Assembly: GCA_035294085.1 (NCBI GenBank)
Contig: DATGLP010000010.1
Coordinates: 1 to 52,436 of the forward strand
Direction: 5' to 3'
Origin: Acidimicrobiales bacterium
GTDB lineage: Bacteria > Actinomycetota > Acidimicrobiia > Acidimicrobiales > Bog-793
DNA: 52,436 bases
A program made the position numbers and the translations under genes. Positions within the stretch are counted from its first letter, which is position 1, and each line of letters starts with the position of its first letter. The notes below the pieces were generated by a model. The model did no database searches and had not been told where the DNA came from. It saw nothing but the letters and a program-made list of their open reading frames with translations. Below are positions 1 to 7,581 of this stretch, piece by piece.

Positions 1-974
1 TGTTCGTCGGCTCCAAGATCACCGCCGTCCGTGACCTGCTGCCCCTCCTCGAGAAGGTCATGCAGTCGGGCAAGGCCCTGGTCATCGTGGCCGAGGACGT
101 CGAGGGCGAGGCCCTCGCCACCCTCGTCGTCAACAAGATCCGCGGCACCTTCAAGAGCGTCGCCGTCAAGGCTCCCGGCTTCGGCGAGCGCCGCAAGGCC
201 ATGCTCCAGGACATGGCAATCCTCACGGGCGGCCAGGTCATCTCCGAGGACGTCGGCCTCAAGCTCGAGAACGTCACGCTCGACCTGCTCGGCCGGGCCC
301 GCAAGGTCGTCATCACGAAGGACGAGACGACGATCGTCGAGGGCGCCGGCAGCGAGGAGGAGATCAAGGGGCGGATCAACCAGATCAAGACCGAGATCGA
401 GAACACCGACTCGGACTACGACCGGGAGAAGCTCCAGGAGCGCCTGGCGAAGCTCTCGGGCGGCGTCGCCGTCATCAAGGTCGGCGCGGCGACCGAGGTC
501 GAGCTGAAGGAGAAGAAGCACCGCATCGAGGACGCGGTGTCGACGACGAAGGCGGCCATCGAGGAGGGCGTCGTCCCGGGTGGCGGCGTGGCGCTGCTGC
601 GCTCGCAGCAGGCGATCCTCGACCTCGCCGAGAAGCTGGAGGGCGACGAGGCCACCGGCGCCCGCATCGTGGCGAGGGCGGTCGAGGAGCCGCTGAAGCA
701 GATCGCCGTGAACGCAGGGCTCGAGGGCGGTGTCGTCGTCGACAAGGTGCGCCACCTCTCGAACCCCGCCGAGGGGCTGAACGCGGCGACGGGCGAGTAC
801 GAGAACCTCTTCGACGCCGGCGTCATCGACGCGGCCAAGGTCACGCGCTCCGCGCTGCAGAACGCGGCGTCGATCGCGGGCCTCTTCCTCACCACCGAGG
901 CGGTCGTCGTCGACAAGCCGGAGGAGAAGCCCGCCACGCCGACGCCGGGCGGCGGCGGGATGGAGGACTTCTAG
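1..974 (+). CDS. groL: Chaperonin GroEL, C-terminal part (5' end outside window)
   Basis: 60 kDa chaperonin subunit; forms the tetradecameric cage that folds cytosolic proteins with GroES and ATP. The open frame runs in from the left edge (codons in frame from base 3) and gives about 323 residues, roughly the last 60% of a 540-residue GroEL. Visible landmarks are the apical-domain stretch [14 protein letters not shown] followed by [20 protein letters not shown], the [20 protein letters not shown] block, [11 protein letters not shown], and the glycine-rich tail ending GGGGMEDF. Groups with two groEL copies often have a histidine-rich tail in the copy next to groES; this copy has the standard GGM tail. 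The gene is followed directly by a strong hairpin, so it probably ends its transcript. Confidence 0.97.
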   Translation, partial: FVGSKITAVRDLLPLLEKVMQSGKALVIVAEDVEGEALATLVVNKIRGTFKSVAVKAPGFGERRKAMLQDMAILTGGQVISEDVGLKLENVTLDLLGRARKVVITKDETTIVEGAGSEEEIKGRINQIKTEIENTDSDYDREKLQERLAKLSGGVAVIKVGAATEVELKEKKHRIEDAVSTTKAAIEEGVVPGGGVALLRSQQAILDLAEKLEGDEATGARIVARAVEEPLKQIAVNAGLEGGVVVDKVRHLSNPAEGLNAATGEYENLFDAGVIDAAKVTRSALQNAASIAGLFLTTEAVVVDKPEEKPATPTPGGGGMEDF

Positions 975-998
975 GCCGGCCGAGGCCGGGACCGCACG

Positions 999-1026
999 GC
1001 AGGGGGCGCCTCTGGGCGCCCCCTGC
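999..1026 (+). terminator. Hairpin terminator after groEL
   Basis: A perfect 12-bp stem (999-1010 pairing with 1015-1026, GCAGGGGGCGCC against GGCGCCCCCTGC) with a four-base TCTG loop lies 25 bp after the groEL stop codon. There is no T-run, as is usual for intrinsic terminators in very GC-rich actinobacteria. Confidence 0.75.
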
Positions 1027-1048
1027 TCGCGCCGGGGACGAGGTCACC

Positions 1049-1054
1049 TAGACT
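1049..1054 (+). promoter_or_regulatory. -10 box (TAGACT) of a leaderless hemQ transcript
   Basis: TAGACT ends 8 nt before the hemQ ATG. This places the predicted transcription start at or next to the start codon, and no Shine-Dalgarno sequence precedes the ATG. Confidence 0.5.
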
Positions 1055-1062
1055 CCGAAGCG

Positions 1063-1761
1063 ATGGGAGCCGACGCGGTCCCGCAGGCACCCGAGCAGCC
1101 GGGCTGGGCGGTCCTCCACCTCTTCTGCCGGGTGCACCACGAGACGAGCGACGCGAGCGCGATCGAGGACGTCCTGAAGGGCTGCGAGGCGAGCGGCCAC
1201 CAGGTGGTCACCGTCGCGTGCCTCGGGCACAAGGGCTCGCTCGGCGTGATGGCGCTCGGTCCGTCCTTCGAGCGCCTCCGGCTGCTCCAGAGCGGCCTCG
1301 AGCGCGCCGGCTGCGAGGTGGCCTCCTCGTACGTCTCGCTCACCGAGGTCTCCGAGTACGCCGCGGGCCTGCCCGAGGCCACGAAGCAGGCTCGTCTGCG
1401 CCCGGTGCTGCCACCCGAGGGCATGCCGGCCTTCTGCTTCTACCCGATGTCCAAGCGGCGCCTCGGCGCCGACAACTGGTACCGGCTGGGCTTCGAGGAG
1501 CGCCTCGAGCTGATGCGCGGCCACGGTGCCGTGGGGCGGCGCTTCCACGGGAGGGTCCTGCAGCTCGTGACCGGTTCGACCGGGCTGGACGACTTCGAGT
1601 GGGGGGTGACGCTCTTCGCTCGCACCCACGACGACCTCAAGGCCTGCGTCTACGCGATGCGCTACGACGAGGCCTCCGCCCGCTTCGCGGAGTTCGGCCC
1701 GTTCGTCACGGGTACGGTAGGCACGCCGTCCGAGGTGCTGCACCTCCTCGGGCTGGGCTGA
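1063..1761 (+). CDS. hemQ: Coproheme decarboxylase (chlorite dismutase family)
   Basis: Final enzyme of the coproporphyrin-dependent heme pathway of actinobacteria and firmicutes; it oxidatively decarboxylates two propionates of coproheme III to give heme b. The 232-residue protein has the usual length. Family signatures are FCFYPMSKRR (Tyr127, at the position of the radical-forming tyrosine), NWYRLGFEERLELMRGHG (the histidine region that binds the heme iron, His154), and the C-terminal block GSTGLDDFEWGVTLFA followed by RYDEASARFAEFGPF. It is the first gene of a compact operon with larE (6 bp gap) and a NIL-domain gene. Other heme genes are not in the window. The family assignment is secure; true chlorite dismutases have different active-site blocks. 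Confidence 0.95.
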   Translation: MGADAVPQAPEQPGWAVLHLFCRVHHETSDASAIEDVLKGCEASGHQVVTVACLGHKGSLGVMALGPSFERLRLLQSGLERAGCEVASSYVSLTEVSEYAAGLPEATKQARLRPVLPPEGMPAFCFYPMSKRRLGADNWYRLGFEERLELMRGHGAVGRRFHGRVLQLVTGSTGLDDFEWGVTLFARTHDDLKACVYAMRYDEASARFAEFGPFVTGTVGTPSEVLHLLGLG

Positions 1762-1767
1762 CCGGCC

Positions 1768-2616
1768 GTGGACACGGCCCGAGCCCGCGAGGCCGACGTG
1801 CCGGAGGACCTCGAGCGCCTCGCCGCCGTGCTCCGGCGGTACGGGCGCCTCGTCGTCGCCTTCTCGGGTGGGGCCGACTCGTCGCTCCTCGCCTACGTGG
1901 CGAGCACCACGCTCGGGCGCGAGGCCGTCCTGTGCGCCACGGCGGACTCCCCCTCGCTCGCCGCAGAGGAGCGGGCCGAGGTCCTCGAGCTCGCAGCCGA
2001 GTGGGGGCTGCGCCACGTCCTCGTCGAGACCGACGAGCTCGACAACCCCGCCTACGTGGCCAACGGCCTCGACCGCTGCTACCACTGCAAGCGCGAGCTC
2101 CTCGACGTCCTCGGGCCGCTCGCGAAGGCCGAGGGCGCGCGCGTCGCCCTCGGCGTGAACCTCGACGACCTCGCGGAGCACCGGCCTGGCCAGCGCGCCG
2201 CGGCGGAGCGCGGCGCTGTCTTCCCCCTCGTCGAGGCGGGGCTCTCGAAGGCGGCCGTGCGCGAGCTGTCACGCCGGCTCTCGCTGCGCACGTGGGACAA
2301 GCCGGCGGCAGCCTGCCTCGCCTCGCGCGTACCGCACGGCACCCCCGTCACCCTGGGCGTGCTCGAGGCCGTGGGGCGCGCCGAGTCGGCGCTGCGTCGC
2401 CTCGGGTTCTCGGAGCTGCGGGTGCGCCACCACGGCGAGTGCGCCCGCCTCGAGCTCGGTCCCAGCGAGCTCGAACGCGCTCTCGAGCTTCGCGAGGAGA
2501 TCGTCGCCGGCGTGCGCGCCGCCGGCTACCGCTTCGTCGCGCTCGACCTCGAGGGGTTCCGATCGGGGAGCCTCACGCGCGCCGCGCTCGAGGCGGCTCG
2601 AGCGAGGGCACGGTGA
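1768..2616 (+). CDS. larE: ATP-dependent sulfur insertase LarE-like
   Basis: LarE enzymes adenylate a nicotinic-acid-derived dinucleotide and convert its carboxylates to thiocarboxylates, for example for the nickel-pincer cofactor of lactate racemase. The GTG-started 282-residue protein has the PP-loop FSGGADSSLLAYVA near residue 32, the ATADSPSLAAEE block, GVNLDDLAEHRPGQRAA, and the signature KPAAACLASRVPHGTPVT. The cysteine of that signature (Cys183) is the one sacrificed in Lactobacillus LarE. Cys104 and Cys107 form an additional CYHC motif. Three cysteines of this kind are known from LarE proteins that bind a [4Fe-4S] cluster and act catalytically, so that is the better prediction here. 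No larB or larC is in the window. The end overlaps the next gene by 4 bp. Confidence 0.9.
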   Translation: MDTARAREADVPEDLERLAAVLRRYGRLVVAFSGGADSSLLAYVASTTLGREAVLCATADSPSLAAEERAEVLELAAEWGLRHVLVETDELDNPAYVANGLDRCYHCKRELLDVLGPLAKAEGARVALGVNLDDLAEHRPGQRAAAERGAVFPLVEAGLSKAAVRELSRRLSLRTWDKPAAACLASRVPHGTPVTLGVLEAVGRAESALRRLGFSELRVRHHGECARLELGPSELERALELREEIVAGVRAAGYRFVALDLEGFRSGSLTRAALEAARARAR

Positions 2617-2861
2617 ACGACCGAGTCGCGGTGCGCGTTCGGCTCGTCTTCCCGGACCGCCTCGTCACCGAGCCGATCATCGCCCGGCTGGCACGCGAGC
2701 ACGACGTGGAGCCGAACATCCGGCGCGCGAGCGTCGAGGAGCACTCAGGCTGGGTGGTCTGCGAGCTCGCCGGGCGCGCAGCAGCCGTCGAGGCAGCCAC
2801 CCGCTGGCTCGCCGAGACCGGTGTCGAGGTCGAGCTGCTCGGCGACGTGGTCGAGGGCTAG
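2613..2861 (+). CDS. Small NIL-domain protein
   Basis: An 82-residue protein starting at a GTG that overlaps the larE stop codon (GTGA), so translation is probably coupled. It consists almost entirely of a NIL domain: an N-terminal RVRLVFPDRLVTEPIIARLA strand-helix, then DVEPNIRRASVEEHSGWVVCELAG and a final helix-strand AATRWLAETGVEVELL. NIL domains are ferredoxin-like folds found on the methionine ABC transporter ATPase and next to 4Fe-4S ferredoxin modules. Linkage to a three-cysteine LarE suggests, by inference only, that it helps bind or deliver a ligand or sulfur source for that enzyme. It has one cysteine and no cluster motif of its own. Confidence 0.85.
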   Translation: MNDRVAVRVRLVFPDRLVTEPIIARLAREHDVEPNIRRASVEEHSGWVVCELAGRAAAVEAATRWLAETGVEVELLGDVVEG

Positions 2862-3152
2862 GACCGCGTCGGGAACTCGCTGCGCCCACTCGAGTGGTAC
2901 GACGCGCTTCGTTGTCCTTGTTGCGGTTGCGTCACGCGATGGAGCGGCGAATCATCGAGTTCTGCTCGTCGTGGCTCGGGTGGTCGGCGCCGTTGGGGCG
3001 AAGCAGTGCGCGAGCCTGACAGACAGGGGGCGTGGCGACGGATACCGCCGCCACTGCGAGCTGCGTCACGTCATCGTGGCCCGAGGAGGCCTTCGAAGGT
3101 GACTGCCATCGGCTGAGCCCGCGCTGACACGACGGCAGGGGCAACGATGCTC

Positions 3153-3866
3153 CTACTCGTCCGTTTCGTCGTCCTTCTTGCGTTGGTTGTTGGCATCAAC
3201 TTGCTGTGCGCCGGATCCGAGACCTTGGCTCTGCTTCTCTCCGAAGAGCCGGCCGACTCGACCCCGCCACAACTTCTGTCGCGTTATCGCGCGCTGGGCT
3301 TTCTCGAATGACGGGTCAGTCTTAAACCGTGCGAAGCTATCGCTCAGATTTACTTTGATCTGCGTGAAGACAGCGTCGAAGGCAGAGAGAGGTACCTCAC
3401 CTGACTGCGTCATCGCTTGCTGCGCCTCAGCTCTGAACTTCTTCAGTGTCGATCCCGGCAAGTTGAGGTCCCCAGATTCCACCAGTGCATGGAGCTCACG
3501 GGTGTCAGCGCCTCCGCCGCGTGCCTTCGCGCGTTGGTACCTGTCGTAGAAGTCCAAATTTTCGGTGGAGTATTCCTTCGTACAGTACTGCCTGAAGTGC
3601 TTCCACGCTGTCCGATTGTTCGCAAATTCGTCGATAACGTCCTCTGCCTTGTTCTGCGACCCGAAGATGCGGTCCAGCACGCCGCTAATGCTCAGCCGCT
3701 GGACGGTCGGCGTGGTTCGACCAGCCATTGCCAACGCGATGGCCCGGTTGCCAACCATCCGCTGCATCGTGAGGACCGCCCGTTCAGGAGCCTCCGGCGC
3801 CAAGCTGCCGGAACGTAGGTATCGCTCGACGCGCTCGTCCTCTCGCGCGGGACGTCGAGCCGGCAC
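3153..3866 (-). CDS. RGS-domain protein with polymorphic-toxin/eCIS-like leader
   Basis: Predicted 237 residues from a GTG at 3866 preceded by GGAAGGA; the frame stays open to 3998, but that extension has no ribosome site and looks non-coding. Residues 30-57 carry the motif MQRMVGNRAIALAMAG...TVQR, of the GNRAV...VQR type that recurs at the N-terminus of bacterial polymorphic toxins and cargo of extracellular contractile injection systems. Residues about 80-190 match the RGS domain of eukaryotic G-protein GAPs: EYSTENLDFY (Glu102, Asn103), DLNLPGSTLKKF (Asn135), LSDSFARFKTDPSF (Asp176, Ser177, Arg180, Phe181). These align with G-alpha contact residues of RGS4 (Glu87, Asn88, Asn128, Asp163, Ser164, Arg167). 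The C-terminus is basic, then acidic. Base composition is visibly less GC-rich than neighbouring genes, suggesting transfer. No secretion machinery lies nearby. Confidence 0.8.
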   Translation of the reverse strand: MPARRPAREDERVERYLRSGSLAPEAPERAVLTMQRMVGNRAIALAMAGRTTPTVQRLSISGVLDRIFGSQNKAEDVIDEFANNRTAWKHFRQYCTKEYSTENLDFYDRYQRAKARGGGADTRELHALVESGDLNLPGSTLKKFRAEAQQAMTQSGEVPLSAFDAVFTQIKVNLSDSFARFKTDPSFEKAQRAITRQKLWRGRVGRLFGEKQSQGLGSGAQQVDANNQRKKDDETDE

Positions 3867-4469
3867 TCGGTCCTTCCACACGTCGTCTCTGAAGCGGTAC
3901 GCACGATGCACGCCGACGACACTACGGCACCGATCCGTCGCCGCGGAAACGCCACCGCGGGCACCGCCGTGGCCCGAGTTCGACCGTGCCCGGGGCATGC
4001 GGTGGCCCGACCAGGCCGTTCACCAGGTGCGACGCGATGGGGGGCGGCGACGTGCAGTGCCGAGGCGGGCCGCTCGGCTCCACCGCGGGGCCTCGAAGCA
4101 GAGTCGATCTCGCGCACGAGCGGTGGCTCGGCGACGTCGAGCGCCTTGAAGATCTGCGTCTCCCGGCATGACGGTGGGTACCGGTGAGGGTCCCGCGAGC
4201 AAGGACCCGGAACCACGACTGGCAGCTCTTGCTGGAGGACGGAGGGGCGGCCGGCTCCACGTCGGCGTCACGGCGCTTCGTCCTCGGCCCGGCCGCCAGG
4301 CGCTCCACCTCGACCTCGACCCGCCGGCTGCTCGAGGCTCTCCTGCAGGCCGACGGAACAGCGTGCCGCAGGGCACGGCCAGGGTCGATCGTGGGGTGCC
4401 GCGCACGGGACCGTCTCCTCGGAGCTGCGCAGCGAGCCGAACGATCGACGGACGCCCGTGCGCCTCACC
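3867..4469. other. Gene-poor stretch between RGS gene and IS relic
   Basis: All open frames here translate to arginine/proline/serine-rich strings with no family features. I see no gene, tRNA or clear promoter apart from the GGAAGGA ribosome site of the RGS gene at its left edge. It looks like eroded intergenic DNA. Confidence 0.5.
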
Positions 4470-5535
4470 GTTGAACGGTCGCGCCTCCACGCCCGCCGGG
4501 GTCTGGGCTCGCGAGGTGGCCGTCGAGTCCACCGCGGCCGTGGTCACCGTCGTCCTCCGCCGTCGGCACCTCGTCTGGCCATCTCCTGCGCTGCGACTGC
4601 CACCCGCTACGACACCCGGCCGACGCCGTACCTGGCGGCACCTCGACCGCGGGATCTGGCGCCCGGAGGTCCGAGCGCCCGTCGTCCGGCTGCGCTGGCC
4701 CACCCACGGCGTCGAACCGAGGGGTCCTGTTCGCCCGGGCCGAGGCCCGCTCCGCCCGGGACGTCGAGGGCCTGGCCGGTTGCCTGCCACCACGGCGGAC
4801 GAGACGAGCGTCGGGCGGACCATCACCGGGGTGACGGGCGAGCGGCTCGACCCAGCTCGGCTCGATCACCTCTTCCGTGTCGGCGTGGACGAACTCTCCT
4901 GGCGCGAGCAGGCCCGGTTCTCGACCCTGGTCTCGCAGGGCCGGAGGCGCTGCATCGTGTGGGGAGGCGGCCGGTGCGAGCGGCCCTCGAACGCTTCTTC
5001 ACCGAGCTCGGGACCGAGCGCTCGACGCCGCTCGGTGCGGTCTCGATGGACAGCTCCGCCGACTGCGCCAGGTCCGTGAAGCAGGAGGGCCACGCTCCCC
5101 GAGTTGGGACCTGCTGCGACCCGCTCCGCCGACAGCGGTGCGCGACGATCCCCACTGCCCGAGGATTCCTCGCTTCCTGCCCGACGGTCCCACGGTGAAC
5201 GGCGAGCGACGCGGCATCGACGCCCCCCTGGCGGCAGCCGAGCCGTCCGGAGGTCACATCGACGTACGAATCGGCAGGGCCACGAGCGACTGCCCGCCCA
5301 TCACGCCCCGAGCGGACGAAGCGGACCCTCCCCGTTGCAGCCGGCTGACCTCGCCGTGCACCCGAAGGGCCCACCCGACGGCGCGCAGCGTGCCGTCAGC
5401 GCCTCGCGTGCCTCCCGTCGCGTCGCCTGGGCGCCGGTGCGTCGAGCGAGAGCGAACGACCACGGCCTCCCGGCCCGCGGCAAGCCCTCCTCGGCCTTCG
5501 GTCGGTGCTCGTGCTAGCGATGATCTCCGTCTCGC
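4470..5535 (+). pseudogene. Frameshifted ISL3-family transposase relic
   Basis: No single frame encodes a protein, but pieces of an ISL3 transposase appear in order across three frames. Frame 1 from about 4480 has VWAREVAVESTAAVVTVVLR. Frame 0 near 4590-4620 has TRYDTRP. Frame 1 at 4621-4690 has TWRHLDRGIWRPEVRAPVVR and RLRWPTHGV. Frame 2 near 4724-4790 has VLFARAEARSARDVEGLAG. Frame 1 at 4786-4970 has ERLDPARLDHLFRVGVDELS and RRCIVWGGG. Frame 0 at 4974-5150 has ALERFFTELGTER, AVSMDSSADCARSVKQEGHA. The first two catalytic aspartates (VGVDE, VSMD) survive. Possible tail pieces are LPDGPTVNGERRG (about 5180) and LRSVLVLAMIS (to 5533), which are weaker. At least five frame changes mean the element is dead. 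Terminal inverted repeats were not found. Confidence 0.75.
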
Positions 5536-5658
5536 AGCACGCGAGAAGCGCCGCGGCCGTCCGACGTTCGGACGTCGAGGTCGAGCCCGGCATGCTCCAC
5601 GCGCTCGTCGCGACCTCCGTCCCGGTCCGCGCCCGAGCCCGAAGGACGCACCGGCCGG

Positions 5659-5838
5659 TCAGCGCCGGTCGCCGACGATCCAGCCCGCGCTCGACGTCGA
5701 GCGCGGCTCGTAGAACACGCATCCCTCTGGGCAGGCGAAGGGCACGGCCTCGTTGGCGCCGAGACGGCAGCGCTCAAGACGCTCGCCGGTTCGCGTCGTC
5801 TGCATCACGTAGTGACGGCAGTCCTCGCGCACGGCCAT
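5659..5838 (-). CDS. Small conserved four-cysteine protein
   Basis: A 59-residue ATG-started frame reading MAVREDCRHYVMQTT...CRLGANEAVPFACPEGCVFYEP...SAGW. Cysteines are at 7, 24, 36 and 40, a spacing that would suit a zinc site. I recall very similar short hypothetical proteins in actinobacterial genomes, with the same REDCRHY start and PFACPEGC core; no function is known to me. Composition and codon use are gene-like, in contrast to the flanking decayed DNA. It is transcribed divergently from the NUDIX gene, with 59 bp between the starts. No strong ribosome site precedes the ATG. Confidence 0.75.
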   Translation of the reverse strand: MAVREDCRHYVMQTTRTGERLERCRLGANEAVPFACPEGCVFYEPRSTSSAGWIVGDRR

Positions 5839-5885
5839 GGCCCATCGTCGCGCGCGCGTCGCGGCAAGCCGGCGCGCCCCGACGG

Positions 5886-5891
5886 TAGGTT
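5886..5891 (+). promoter_or_regulatory. -10 box (TAGGTT) of the NUDIX gene
   Basis: TAGGTT ends 6 nt before the GTG start codon, predicting a leaderless mRNA. Confidence 0.5.
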
Positions 5892-5897
5892 GGCGGC

Positions 5898-6587
5898 GTG
5901 GGACGCCCGGGCGACCCCGAGCTGCTGCGCTGGGGCGAGACGCTCGCCGCGATCGCTCGCACCGGCCTCGCCTTCTCGGCGAGCGTCTTCGAACGCGAGC
6001 GCTTCGAGGAGGTCCTGCGGGTGGCGGGCGACATCCTCGCCGCGGCCGACGGGAACGTGCGCAGCGACGAGCGCGTCGTCGAGTGGCTGCGGGGCGTGAC
6101 CCCCGGGATGGCTGGCTACGTGACGCCGCGCGTCTCGGTGGGCGCGCTCGTCGGCAACGACGCCGGCGAGCTCCTCCTCGTGCGGCGCCCCGACTCGGGT
6201 GCCTGGCTCTACCCCACCGGCTGGGCGGACGTCGGCTACTCGGCCGCCGAGGTGGCGGTGAAGGAGGTGGCCGAGGAGACCGGGCTCGCCGTCGAGCCCG
6301 AGCGGCTCGTCATGGTGCTCGACGGGCTGCGCATCGGGCAGAACCGCTCCCCGATCTACTCCCTCGTGTTCCACTGCCGCCTCGTCGGCGGCGAGCTCGT
6401 CTCGCACCCCCTCGAGTGCCTCGACGCGGGCTTCTTCGCCCGCGACGCGCTGCCCGAGCCGCTCGCCGGGGCGGGCACGTGGGCCGACCACGCCTTCGCA
6501 GCGATCGCTGGCGAGCCCGTCGAGGTCCTCTTCGACCGTCCCCGCTCGCCCACCTGGCGGCGCCCCGAGCGGGCGCCGACCGCGTGA
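5898..6587 (+). CDS. NUDIX hydrolase with N-terminal NUDIX-associated domain
   Basis: 229 residues, GTG start. The N-terminal 60 residues (ELLRWGETLAAIARTGLAFS then ERERFEEVLRVAGDILA) match the small helical domain that precedes the catalytic domain in one group of NUDIX proteins. The NUDIX fold begins near residue 75 (TPRVSVGALVGNDAGELLLV). The NUDIX box is GWADVGYSAAEVAVKEVAEE followed by TGL. It keeps the two metal-binding glutamates of EExG; the usual R of REUxEE is K, and the first glutamate of the box is Tyr. These enzymes hydrolyse nucleoside diphosphates linked to another group; the substrate cannot be read from the sequence. It is monocistronic, convergent with the PAC2 gene. Confidence 0.9.
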   Translation: MGRPGDPELLRWGETLAAIARTGLAFSASVFERERFEEVLRVAGDILAAADGNVRSDERVVEWLRGVTPGMAGYVTPRVSVGALVGNDAGELLLVRRPDSGAWLYPTGWADVGYSAAEVAVKEVAEETGLAVEPERLVMVLDGLRIGQNRSPIYSLVFHCRLVGGELVSHPLECLDAGFFARDALPEPLAGAGTWADHAFAAIAGEPVEVLFDRPRSPTWRRPERAPTA

Positions 6588-6612
6588 GCGACGTCGGCCT
6601 CCCTGCGCAGCC

Positions 6613-7497
6613 TCAGCTGCGCCCCTCGAGGAAGCGCTCGATCTCCTCGGCGAGGCGCTGCGAGAAGGCGTCGCCCGCGCCGAGCTCGTCCATCTCCTCG
6701 ATGCGGGCGACGTAGGCGGCGAGGTTCTCGTCCCTCGCCACGAGCTCGTCCATGCGCCGCTCGTAGGCGCGCGCCTCGGCCTCGAGGTCGCTCGCGTCGA
6801 CCTCGCAGCCGACGAGCTCGCTCGCCGTGCGCACGAGGGCGAGCGCCGCCTTCGCCGAGACGGGGGGGCCGTAGCAGGGGACGCTCGCCCACGCCGAGAT
6901 GCACGGGACCCCGGCGGCAGCGAGCTCGGCGCCGAGCACGCCGACGATGCCCGTCGGACCCTCGTAGCGCGCCGGTGCCACGCCGGCGCGCCCGAGGCGC
7001 GAGTCGCTCGAGGTGGTCGTGACCGGGACGGCGCGGGAGTGGGTGACCTCGGCGAGGTGAGCGCCGAGGGTGACGACCGCCTCGACGCCGAGGGTGCGGA
7101 CGAGCTCGAGGATCGCCGCGCAGTAGGCGCGCCAGCGCAGGTGCGGCTCGGGCCCCGAGAGGAGGAGGAGGTCGCGCCCGCCGGCGGCGCCGCGCGCGAG
7201 GCGTAGCGCGGTCGCCGGCCAGGCGATGCGCCGCTCGCCCGAGGGGCCGAGCAAGACCTCCGGCCGCTGCACGGTGAAGTCGAAGAACTCCTCCGCCTCG
7301 ATCTCGCCGACGCGGTCGGCGCCGAGCGAACGCGACAGGAAGGAGACGGCCGTCGAGGCGGCCTCGCCGGCATCGTTCCAGCCGCTGAACGCCACGACCA
7401 TGACGGGCCGGCGCACGTCGCGCGCTGCGAGGCGCACCAGCGGCGACCGCGTCGCCCGGCGCGCTGCGGCCCACCTCGCCAGCCGCTCGATCCTCAC
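6613..7497 (-). CDS. PAC2 family protein
   Basis: 294 residues, GTG start with a strong GGAGGAGGT ribosome site; a TAGGAT box about 20 nt upstream could be its promoter. The PAC2 fold (related to proteasome assembly chaperone 2) is shown by VMVVAFSGWNDAGEAAS near residue 33, then DFTVQRPEV, the LLLLSGPEPHLRWRAY segment, VVTLGAHLAEVTHSRAVPVT, and GPTGIVGVLG. The C-terminal 70 residues are charged and helical (EEMDELGAGDAFSQRLAEEI). PAC2 homologues are widespread in actinobacteria, including ones without proteasomes; a chaperone role is inferred from the fold only. No proteasome genes are nearby. Confidence 0.85.
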   Translation of the reverse strand: MRIERLARWAAARRATRSPLVRLAARDVRRPVMVVAFSGWNDAGEAASTAVSFLSRSLGADRVGEIEAEEFFDFTVQRPEVLLGPSGERRIAWPATALRLARGAAGGRDLLLLSGPEPHLRWRAYCAAILELVRTLGVEAVVTLGAHLAEVTHSRAVPVTTTSSDSRLGRAGVAPARYEGPTGIVGVLGAELAAAGVPCISAWASVPCYGPPVSAKAALALVRTASELVGCEVDASDLEAEARAYERRMDELVARDENLAAYVARIEEMDELGAGDAFSQRLAEEIERFLEGRS

Positions 7498-7566
7498 CGC
7501 ACCTCCTCCGGCCCGATCCTACCGGCGCTCGCCGGGCCGCAGGCGGGCGACGGGCACCCCCGCCGC

Positions 7567-7572
7567 TACACT
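7567..7572 (+). promoter_or_regulatory. -10 box (TACACT) of the GNAT gene
   Basis: TACACT lies 9 nt before the GTG start, between the divergent PAC2 and GNAT genes; no ribosome site is visible. Confidence 0.4.
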
Positions 7573-7581
7573 CACGGCCCG

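Noticed and set aside
2862-3152. Small frames between the NIL and RGS genes
   Set aside because: Short, without ribosome sites or recognisable motifs, and composition is intermediate; treated as non-coding.
3867-3998. N-terminal extension of the RGS frame to 3998
   Set aside because: No ribosome site at that start and no family-like sequence; GTG 3866 has GGAAGGA at the right distance.
4168-5079. 303-codon plus-strand frame as an intact gene
   Set aside because: Only parts match the ISL3 transposase; the matching continues in other frames, so it is scored as a pseudogene.
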